Shown one piece after another: positions 1-5,167 of a stretch of DNA of 5,756 nt (its first letter is position 1; the number at the start of each line of letters is the position of its first letter). Position numbers and translations under genes: made by a program. The notes beneath the pieces were generated by a model that did no database searches, was not told the origin of the DNA, and saw only the letters and a program-made list of their open reading frames with translations. The stretch comes from Dehalococcoidia bacterium (GTDB lineage: Bacteria; Chloroflexota; Dehalococcoidia; GIF9; AB-539-J10), in contig SOJG01000036.1 in NCBI GenBank assembly GCA_004375885.1, forward strand, positions 1 to 5,756, read 5' to 3'.

Positions 1-976
1 CGGGACTCCACTCTATTTTCACCTGGTCGAGGTTGCCTTGAACTACCCCCATAAGTATGTCCACAAGGTCAGTCTTGAGCAGGGGCAAAACGACCTGAGT
101 TTCCGGGTCACCAAAACGAGCATTGAATTCCAGCACCACAGGCTCTCCATTGACAACCATTACCCCCGCATAGAGCACTCCCTTATAAGGCAGGCCTTCT
201 TTAGCCATGGCCTTCACAGCCGGCACTAAAATATCCTTGGTTACCCTTTCTATCATCCCGGCGGAGAAAAAGCCCGGTGGGCTGTAACTTCCCATACCTC
301 CGGTGTTGGGACCCTGGTCATTATCCCCGATTTTCTTGTAGTCGCAAGCTGGTACCATAGGTGAGACTGTCTTGCCATCAGTAAAGGCTATGAGACTTAC
401 TTCTCGACCGCTAAGATATTCGTCGATTACCACCCTGTCTCCTGCGGAGCCGAAAATCCTTGCTTCCATGATATCGCCGAGGGCTTTGTGGGCTTCTGCC
501 AAAGAACGTGCGATAATCACACCTTTGCCAGCGGCTAATCCATCGGCCTTGATGACCACAGGCAGACGCTGTTCTTGAAGGTATTCGCGAGCCTTAGAAT
601 AGGCAGAAAAAATGGCGCCTCTGGGACAGGGTATGCCATACTTCTCCATCAAACTTCGGGCAAAAGCCTTGCTTGATTCTATCTGTGTGGCTGCCTTAGT
701 GGGACCGAAAATGGGAATACCCAGACTATCGAAGTAGTCCACCATGCCCGAAGCCAGCGGAGCCTCAGGGCCTACCACGACAAGGTCAATGCCTTTCTCT
801 TTAGCTATCTTGGCCAGACCTTCGATATCGGTGGGGCGCAAATTCAGATTTTCCCCGATGGACGCTGTGCCGGCATTCCCAGGGGCAGCGAAAACTTTTC
901 CCACCCTGGGACTCTGGACAAGCTTCCAGACCAGAGTATGTTCCCTGGCCCCACCCCCAATAACCAGTATCTTCAA
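1..976 (-). CDS. purD: phosphoribosylamine--glycine ligase (GAR synthetase), C-terminus cut by window edge
   Basis: The enzyme ligates glycine to 5-phosphoribosylamine with ATP, the second step of de novo purine synthesis, in the cytosol. Translation from 976 gives 325 residues; about 100 C-terminal residues of a roughly 420-430-residue family lie outside the window. Visible family motifs in order: MKILVIGGGAREH at the N-terminus, VVGPEAPL, GPTKAA...SSKAFA, the ATP-grasp segment VIKADGLAAGKGV near residue 142, GPNTGGMGSYSPP near 220-230, and the metal-binding stretch LEFNARFGDPETQ near 282-294. The start must be TTG at 976: an in-frame TGA lies two codons upstream (980-982), and GAGG (984-987) sits 7 bases before the TTG. 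It follows the half-ferritin gene in the same direction, with about 220 bases between them. No broken frame or missing motif is seen in the visible part. Confidence 0.96.
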   Translation of the reverse strand, partial: MKILVIGGGAREHTLVWKLVQSPRVGKVFAAPGNAGTASIGENLNLRPTDIEGLAKIAKEKGIDLVVVGPEAPLASGMVDYFDSLGIPIFGPTKAATQIESSKAFARSLMEKYGIPCPRGAIFSAYSKAREYLQEQRLPVVIKADGLAAGKGVIIARSLAEAHKALGDIMEARIFGSAGDRVVIDEYLSGREVSLIAFTDGKTVSPMVPACDYKKIGDNDQGPNTGGMGSYSPPGFFSAGMIERVTKDILVPAVKAMAKEGLPYKGVLYAGVMVVNGEPVVLEFNARFGDPETQVVLPLLKTDLVDILMGVVQGNLDQVKIEWSP

Positions 977-987
977 GATTCAGCCTC
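977..987 (-). promoter_or_regulatory. ribosome binding site that fixes the purD TTG start
   Basis: On the minus strand, GAGG ends 7 bases before TTG at 976. The TGA at 980-982 is in the purD frame and excludes any longer start. The conserved MKILVIGGGAREH begins exactly at this TTG, so the rare initiation codon is well supported. Confidence 0.8.
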
Positions 988-1083
988 GCGTGTGAGTCAT
1001 CACGGCGTATCCCTGCCACATCCTCCGCTCTCTGGCCGTTCTACATCGATTTTTCGACAGATGGCACCCAGCATGATGATGAA

Positions 1084-1113
1084 GGTCGCGACCCGGGAAC
1101 AACAGAACCCGGC
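1084..1113. repeat. small palindromes in the purD upstream spacer
   Basis: GGTCGCGACC at 1084-1093 is a perfect 10-base palindrome. Next to it, CCGGG and CCCGG arms flank about 10 bases and could form a short 5-bp hairpin. There is no T tract after either, so a terminator is not supported. They may be an operator or chance in GC-rich DNA. Apart from these and the small basic ORF, the 977-1195 spacer shows nothing recognisable. Confidence 0.3.
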
Positions 1114-1125
1114 CTCGAAGCACAG

Positions 1126-1191
1126 TCACCGCTTCTTCTTGTGCTTCCCCCTATTCTTCTTCACGCCTTTTAGTTTCACTCTGTTTGCCAT
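1126..1191 (-). CDS. possible 21-residue Lys/Arg-rich peptide downstream of the half-ferritin
   Basis: An ATG at 1191 opens a 21-codon frame ending in TGA. The product starts MANRVKLKGVKKNRG and ends HKKKR; more than half of its residues are Lys or Arg. A strong AAGGAGG lies inside the last codons of the ferritin gene (core 1204-1208), which suggests that something downstream is translated. However, the spacing to this ATG is 12 bases. Two closer ATGs, at 1199 and 1196 (spacing 4 and 7), lead only to a six- or seven-residue frame. I do not recognise the peptide. Its charge resembles nucleic-acid-binding or very small ribosomal proteins, but it does not look like the bTHX family. It may be a real tiny gene, or the SD may serve a leader peptide. 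Confidence 0.35.
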   Translation of the reverse strand: MANRVKLKGVKKNRGKHKKKR

Positions 1192-1195
1192 GGCA

Positions 1196-1453
1196 TCATA
1201 AGACCTCCTTGAATTTGTCAGCCTGTACGGGGTCGAGATTCTGAATGGCTTTTAGCAACTCTGCGACATGCTCCTTTTCATCTTCAATAATGCGTTCCAG
1301 TGCAGTCACAGCCCCTTCATTCTCCAGATTTAGCATATGGTCTTCGTACTGGTTAATGGCCTGCAACTCGGCCACCAAATCCTCGCGCAGCATCTCCAGG
1401 TCAGCGAGAATAGCCAGCTGTTCCTCGCTGATTTCTTCAGACGAATAACTCAT
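1196..1453 (-). CDS. half-length ferritin-like protein, EncFtn/rubrerythrin-type single ExxH domain
   Basis: An 85-residue acidic, helical protein that is probably an iron-binding, ferroxidase-type half-ferritin of two helices, needing a dimer to build a four-helix bundle. Visible motifs are AELQAINQYEDH (residues 28-39) and EDEKEHVAELL (57-67). The ExxH pair is E59/H62 and the upstream glutamate is E29. The E29-to-E59 spacing of 30 and E59-to-H62 spacing of 3 equal the E32/E62/H65 ligand spacing of Rhodospirillum rubrum encapsulated ferritin as I recall it, without gaps. Tyr36 matches Tyr39 there, while Trp38 is replaced by Gln35. The C-terminus (DPVQADKFKEVL) shows no encapsulin-targeting motif and no encapsulin gene lies in the window. 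The ATG at 1453 has a strong AAGGAGG about 7 bases upstream. The gene lies between guaA and purD on the same strand. The ferritin-fold call is firm; EncFtn versus generic rubrerythrin/COQ7-like is less so. Confidence 0.8.
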   Translation of the reverse strand: MSYSSEEISEEQLAILADLEMLREDLVAELQAINQYEDHMLNLENEGAVTALERIIEDEKEHVAELLKAIQNLDPVQADKFKEVL

Positions 1454-1585
1454 CTTTTCCCCTCCTTTTCAATCTTTACGTTGTTGAATTTTGCTTTAGC
1501 TCTGGAATCAGATTTGGCCTGGCTATCTCCTATCGCCCTGCGTGATGTTGAAGTCTTCTCTCAAAAATGACCGTAAGCTGAGCAG

Positions 1586-3250
1586 CTATTCCCATTCTAT
1601 GGTTGCCGGCGGCTTGCCAGTAATGTCGTAGACCATCCGGTTGACACCGGGCACTTCGTTAACAATGCGGTCAGATATTCTGGCCAGCAGATCGTAGGGC
1701 AAGCGAGCCCAGTCAGCAGTCATGGCGTCTTCGCTGGTTATTGCCCTGATCGCTACCAAGTAGCCATATGTTCTGTAGTCGCCCATGACGCCAACGCTCT
1801 TGAGATCAGTGAGTACAGCAAAGCTCTGCCAAAGCTGGCGGTAAAGTCCGGCTTTCTTGATTTCGCTCATCAGAATCCAGTCAGCGGCCCGCAGTATATC
1901 CAGTTTGTCCTTCGTCACTTCACCGATAACGCGGATTGCCAATCCCGGTCCAGGAAACGGTTGTCGCCAGACCATATCCTCAGGCAGGCCTAAAGCCAGG
2001 CCCACTTCTCGAACCTCGTCCTTAAACAAATACCTCAAAGGCTCGATAAGAGTGAATCTCATTCTGGCCGGTAATCCGCCCACGTTGTGATGGGTCTTGA
2101 TCTTGGCGGCAGCTTTGGTTTCCGCAGAGGTGCTTTCAATGACATCAGGATAAAGAGTGCCCTGGGCCAGAAAATCAACCTTGCCTAATGTGGCTGCTTC
2201 TTCCTCGAAAATCCGGATGAACTCGTTTCCTACCAGGTGCCGCTTCTTCTCGGGATCGCTAACCCCCTTGAGTCGCGCTAAGAATCTATCGGCAGCATCT
2301 ACGTAAACTACATCCATTTTGAAGTTGCGTTTGAATGTATTAAGCACTCTTTCAGGTTCATCACGACGCAGCAGACCGTTATTGATGAAGATACAGGTCA
2401 GTTTGCTGCTAATGGCACGATCAATAAGGGTAGCAGCCACTGCTGAATCGACACCTCCCGAAAGAGCACAGACCACTCGCCCGCCGCCCACCTGCTCCTT
2501 GATCTTGGCAACGCTCTCGGATATGAAGTTAGCTGGTGTCCAGTTGCCCTGACAGCCACATATCCGAAGCACGAAATTCTGGAATATGGTCTTCCCGTGA
2601 GCTGTGTGAATCACTTCAGGGTGAAACTGCAACCCGTAGATGCCACTATCGCTACCTATGACAGCGAACGCCGAGTTTTCAGTATAAGCCAGGCTCTTAA
2701 AGCCAGGAGGCAACTCTATTATCTGGTCACCGTGACTCATCCACACCGGGAGAGATGAAGGAAGACCAGCTAAGAGAGGGCAGTCCTCAGCGGTGACGTG
2801 CAGGATTGTGTGTCCATACTCGTGTTTCGCTCCTCGAGCTATCTGGCCACCCAGGTCGTTGGCAACAGCCAGCATCCCGTGGCAAATGCCCATTACGGGC
2901 AGATGGCTTTCGTAGATGTAGGACATGGGGAGGGGAGTATCAGCATCGTAAACGCTAGCCGGACTTCCTGAGAGGATGAATCCCCGCGGGTTGAGAGGAG
3001 CTATTTTTTCCCACGGCGTATCATAAGGGACAAGTTCACAGTAAACATGACATTCCCGTACCCGCCTGGCAATGAGCATGCTATACTGAGAGCCAAAGTC
3101 GAGCACTACTATGGTCTCGCGCTCGCCCGGCGGTTCCTTAGGCTCAACTACAGGTTGCTCGCCGCGCAACTCTCTGGCCAGCTCGAGATAGGTGGAGACC
3201 TCAATATCATCGCTGGCAGCAATCCTGTGGCTTTCTTTCTTCTTCTTCAC
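1586..3250 (-). CDS. guaA: GMP synthase (glutamine-hydrolysing)
   Basis: Converts XMP to GMP using ATP and ammonia from glutamine. Order in 554 residues: an N-terminal extension (1-45), a class I glutamine amidotransferase domain (about 46-235), an ATP pyrophosphatase domain (about 240-430), and the C-terminal dimerisation domain ending in PPATIEWE. Catalytic Cys123 (GICHGM), His210 and Glu212 (FHPEV) are present; the P-loop SGGVDS is at 264-269; HHNVGGLP (387-394) and RQPFPGPGLAIRV (429-441) are canonical. Two oddities stand out. The nucleophile elbow reads GICHGML where GxCYGMQ is usual. About 45 residues rich in Lys, then Glu, precede the usual ETIVVLDFGSQY start. The GTG at 3250 is the first start after in-frame TGA/TAA codons; its SD is weak and it overlaps the TGA of a small upstream frame (GTGA), so a later start such as TTG at residue 28 is possible. 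Identity is certain; the start is not. Confidence 0.97.
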   Translation of the reverse strand: MKKKKESHRIAASDDIEVSTYLELARELRGEQPVVEPKEPPGERETIVVLDFGSQYSMLIARRVRECHVYCELVPYDTPWEKIAPLNPRGFILSGSPASVYDADTPLPMSYIYESHLPVMGICHGMLAVANDLGGQIARGAKHEYGHTILHVTAEDCPLLAGLPSSLPVWMSHGDQIIELPPGFKSLAYTENSAFAVIGSDSGIYGLQFHPEVIHTAHGKTIFQNFVLRICGCQGNWTPANFISESVAKIKEQVGGGRVVCALSGGVDSAVAATLIDRAISSKLTCIFINNGLLRRDEPERVLNTFKRNFKMDVVYVDAADRFLARLKGVSDPEKKRHLVGNEFIRIFEEEAATLGKVDFLAQGTLYPDVIESTSAETKAAAKIKTHHNVGGLPARMRFTLIEPLRYLFKDEVREVGLALGLPEDMVWRQPFPGPGLAIRVIGEVTKDKLDILRAADWILMSEIKKAGLYRQLWQSFAVLTDLKSVGVMGDYRTYGYLVAIRAITSEDAMTADWARLPYDLLARISDRIVNEVPGVNRMVYDITGKPPATIEWE

Positions 3251-3384
3251 GTCAGGTGCACGGCGTCGGATATACTTAGCTTATCACTGTCCTGAGCCAT
3301 TATCAACCGAGATGGCTGAAGTCTGCTCCCCGCCTGGCAATACCTGCCGTTTGTAGTTAAAGCCTTCGCAGAATCCGGATGCAC
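3247..3384 (-). CDS. possible 45-residue upstream ORF overlapping the guaA start
   Basis: A GTG at 3384 (AGAAGG about 9 bases upstream) opens 45 codons. The last 17, from ATG 3300, read MAQDSDKLSISDAVHLT. Its TGA overlaps the guaA GTG in the arrangement ACGTGA, which would allow translational coupling of a guaA start that lacks a good SD of its own. The product matches no family I know and composition gives no strong coding signal. It may be a leader ORF, a remnant of a longer guaA N-terminus in another frame, or chance. Confidence 0.25.
   Translation of the reverse strand: MHPDSAKALTTNGRYCQAGSRLQPSRLIMAQDSDKLSISDAVHLT
3278..3306 (-). promoter_or_regulatory. possible sigma-70 type promoter for guaA
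   Basis: On the minus strand, TTGATA (3306-3301; 5 of 6 match to TTGACA) is followed after 17 bases by TAAGCT (3283-3278; 3 of 6 match to TATAAT). A transcript from here would begin a short distance before the GTG at 3250. The -10 match is weak, so this is tentative. Confidence 0.25.
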
Positions 3385-3395
3385 AAAGGGGGACC

Positions 3396-3425
3396 TTCTG
3401 ATCCAGGCAGGCCCCGTGTTATACT
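3396..3425 (+). promoter_or_regulatory. possible extended -10 promoter for the Sua5 remnant and rpiB
   Basis: TATACT (3420-3425) matches TATAAT at five of six positions and is preceded by TGT (3417-3419), an extended -10. A weak -35, TTCTGA (3396-3401), lies 18 bases upstream. Transcription would begin near 3432, only a few bases before the ATG of the Sua5 remnant at 3439. It is the best promoter candidate in the divergent spacer. Confidence 0.4.
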
Positions 3426-3438
3426 GGCATTAAGAAGG

Positions 3439-3662
3439 ATGGACATTCGGCAACGCCGCATTGAACAGGGGATCAAGATCCTCAAAAAGGGTGGGGGGAT
3501 TGCCTTTCCCACCGATGTGGTCTAAAGCAATCTACAGTAGTGGAGATGACCCGCGAGTCGCCGGCGATTTTGCGCCAGGGCATCGTACCCGCATATAAAA
3601 TCGACCGAGACTATAGAGAATACCGGGAGGCAGATAATGAGGCGCATTGCCATAGGTTCTGA
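3439..3662 (+). pseudogene. sua5: internally deleted Sua5/YrdC (threonylcarbamoyl-AMP synthase) remnant
   Basis: An intact protein of this family makes threonylcarbamoyl-AMP for the tRNA t6A modification. From ATG 3439 the frame reads 28 residues, including IKILKKGGGIAFPTDVV, which matches the conserved Sua5 start (L..GGIVAFPTDTVYGL). It stops at TAA 3523-3525, where the Tyr codon is expected. A few bases later, from 3531 in a different frame, the sequence reads STVVEMT...PAILRQGIV followed by KIDRDYREYREAD, matching the Sua5 domain's STVVD.T...ILR.GAI end. That frame closes at TGA 3660-3662, 26 bases inside rpiB. The central part of about 130 residues of a roughly 200-residue protein, holding the substrate site, is absent. 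So the gene looks dead through deletion plus a stop. Position before rpiB fits known ywlC...rpiB neighbourhoods (B. subtilis). An assembly collapse is an alternative. Confidence 0.75.
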
Positions 3663-4104
3663 CCACCGCGGCTTTCCCTTGAAGGGGCTAATCACGCCTC
3701 TTCTGCACAGCTCGGGTCATAGTTATCAGGATTTTGGCTGCCACAACACTGCCCCCGTGGATTATCCTGACATCGCCCGTGAAGTTGGAGAGGCAGTGGC
3801 TTCGGGCAGTTTTGACCAGGGCATTCTAATCTGTAGCACTGGCATAGGCATGAGCATAGCTGCCAACAAAGTAAAGGGCATAAGGGCGGCTCTCTGCTGC
3901 GATGCATTTGCAGCCCAACGAGCCCGCCGGCATAACGATGCCAACGTGCTATGCCTCAGAGGGGAGGATATAGACACCGAGTCAGCTTCCGAAATCGTCA
4001 GGACCTTCCTGGCTACCGACTTCGAAGGGGGCAGACACACGCAAAGGGTGACCAAGATAGGAGCTTTGGAGGAAGATTCGCAGAATGATAGCCTTTGCCC
4101 CTAG
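3637..4104 (+). CDS. rpiB: ribose-5-phosphate isomerase B
   Basis: Interconverts ribose 5-phosphate and ribulose 5-phosphate in the cytosolic pentose phosphate pathway; RpiB/LacAB family. The 155-residue product carries IAIGSDHRGF (Asp9, His10), the active-site loop ICSTGIGMSIAANK with Cys66 and Thr68, ARRHNDANVLCL with His99 and Asn100, and EGGRHTQRVTKI with Arg133 and Arg137. Length is normal (about 145-155), with a short unconserved tail after KIGAL. GGGAGG lies 6 bases before the ATG at 3637. The reading frame of the upstream Sua5 remnant runs 26 bases into rpiB, which suggests the two genes once overlapped. It converges on the MetE-like gene with 34 bases between stop codons. Some RpiB proteins also accept other aldoses such as allose 6-phosphate; nothing here points to that. 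Confidence 0.95.
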   Translation: MRRIAIGSDHRGFPLKGLITPLLHSSGHSYQDFGCHNTAPVDYPDIAREVGEAVASGSFDQGILICSTGIGMSIAANKVKGIRAALCCDAFAAQRARRHNDANVLCLRGEDIDTESASEIVRTFLATDFEGGRHTQRVTKIGALEEDSQNDSLCP

Positions 4105-4107
4105 GGG
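4098..4107. repeat. 10-base palindrome across the rpiB stop codon
   Basis: CCCCTAGGGG is a perfect palindrome containing the rpiB TAG. It has no loop and no T run, so it is not a normal terminator hairpin. The 34-base convergent gap after it contains no other clear structure. Confidence 0.3.
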
Positions 4108-4138
4108 ATACAACCTGAGGGGGAGTTATCTCACCGGG

Positions 4139-5167
4139 TCACATCACATATCGACTTCTTAGGACACTGGATAACTCAGCCGTCAGTTCCAAAGCCTGAC
4201 GCGCTGCCTCCGGCGATAGCCCGGTCAGACCGCAAGAGGGAGTTATCAATCCCTGAGCTATGAGCTGCTTGAATCTAACGCCATCCCTGGTGAATGGAGC
4301 CATGGCATCTTCCAGGCGGTCGCGAAGGCTGGGCAAAGATTCTTTGGCTAAAGCATCCTCATCGTTCGGAATTATCCCCCAGGCAATATTGCCGCCACGG
4401 GCTAGAAAGGATTTTACCTTGTCAGAGTGCGTGTTTAGAGAAGAGGCATAGCTATAAGCATCAAAGCTGAGAACATCGATGGAGGTGTCCAGAACGACTG
4501 ACCAGTTAGTGTTTCCGCAGCAGTGTAATCCCTTTACTCCCTTGATTCCACTGAGCACCTCTTCTATCAGGACAGGCACTCTTTGTTCAGGAATAGGAGT
4601 AAACACCGAGCCCAGGGAAACTAAGCAGGGTTCGTCAACGAAGATAATAGTATTGGCGGATATCTCCCTTAAGGCATTTTCCTGCCAGGAAGCTTTCAAG
4701 CGCAGGAACTTGGCGGAGGCTTCAGACAGGGTGTCATCATAGAGAATCCCTAAACCGTCCTGCCCGGTGACCATCAGACCCCAGGTGATGGGACCCGTTA
4801 CCTGTCCCTTGACTATTTTGCTGCCTCTTGCCCTGGACAGGAAAGCATGCAGCCCGGCAGCATGTCCGGGGGAAATGCCATATCCATCGGCACTATCCGT
4901 CTCACAATCAATATAGATTCGCTCGAGTTCACTCTCGAAATCGGACGATGGCTCGATGTGAATTCTGTCCCCATTTATAACCACTCCGGGGAAACCTTCG
5001 CTGAACTGAATAACCATGTTCTCTTCGGACGAGCGCCCCGATAACTGTGGCCAGACGGGAATTTCGGGGAGGTGCCTGATAACGATCGAACAGGCCTCAT
5101 CAGGATCTGTGTGAGGCATGCCACCAATAGCAGTAGGCAGACATCCAAGCTCAAGCTTCGTTGACAT
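4139..5167 (-). CDS. short (core) cobalamin-independent methionine synthase-like protein
   Basis: The 342-residue protein corresponds to the C-terminal catalytic barrel of MetE, which transfers a methyl group to zinc-bound homocysteine thiolate to give methionine. It lacks the N-terminal half of full MetE (about 750 residues). MetE-like motifs in order: LPTAIGGMPHTDP (11-22), KGQVTGPITWG (120-130), FVDEPCL (176-182), GLHCCGNTNW (213-222), LSFDAY (233-238) and GLITPSCGLTG (306-316). Likely zinc ligands are His215 and Cys217 (H-x-C), Asp236 in place of the MetE Glu, and Cys312. Such core synthases (the Mes families) are thought to take the methyl group from a corrinoid protein, not from methyl-folate; the donor here is inferred. 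ATG 5167 has GGGAGG just upstream and lies 17 bases inside the end of mtnP, so translation is probably coupled. A related methyltransferase acting on another thiol is possible. Confidence 0.85.
   Translation of the reverse strand: MSTKLELGCLPTAIGGMPHTDPDEACSIVIRHLPEIPVWPQLSGRSSEENMVIQFSEGFPGVVINGDRIHIEPSSDFESELERIYIDCETDSADGYGISPGHAAGLHAFLSRARGSKIVKGQVTGPITWGLMVTGQDGLGILYDDTLSEASAKFLRLKASWQENALREISANTIIFVDEPCLVSLGSVFTPIPEQRVPVLIEEVLSGIKGVKGLHCCGNTNWSVVLDTSIDVLSFDAYSYASSLNTHSDKVKSFLARGGNIAWGIIPNDEDALAKESLPSLRDRLEDAMAPFTRDGVRFKQLIAQGLITPSCGLTGLSPEAARQALELTAELSSVLRSRYVM

Noticed and set aside
801..1019. Minus-strand 72-codon frame overlapping the purD start
   Set aside because: It lies out of frame over the conserved purD N-terminus (GGGAREH) and its product resembles no family; purD explains the DNA.
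938..1201. Plus-strand 87-codon frame across the purD upstream spacer
   Set aside because: It is antisense to purD and the ferritin end, has no SD, and its Phe/Ser-rich tail is the reverse complement of the polybasic minus-strand codons.
1196..1225. Encapsulin-targeting peptide at the ferritin C-terminus
   Set aside because: The tail DPVQADKFKEVL lacks the Gly-Ser-Leu type motif of known targeting peptides, and no encapsulin gene is in the window.
1337..1570. Plus-strand 77-codon frame opposite the ferritin gene
   Set aside because: Shadow of the well-supported minus-strand half-ferritin; no SD and no recognisable motif.
1570..1590. Possible terminator after guaA (AGCT...AGCT arms followed by TTTTT)
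   Set aside because: The stem is only 4-5 bp with a tiny loop and the T run is displaced by about 8 bases; not a credible intrinsic terminator.
3247..3300. Frameshift joining the MAQDSDKLSISDAVHLT frame to GuaA
   Set aside because: The extended residues match no known GuaA segment, so there is no evidence that the two frames were once one protein; an overlap of separate frames is simpler.
3762..4055. Minus-strand 97-codon frame opposite rpiB
   Set aside because: Antisense shadow of rpiB, whose catalytic motifs are complete on the plus strand.
4105..4138. Bidirectional terminator in the convergent rpiB/MetE-like gap
   Set aside because: No stem-loop with a T tract on either strand; only a loop-free palindrome at its edge.
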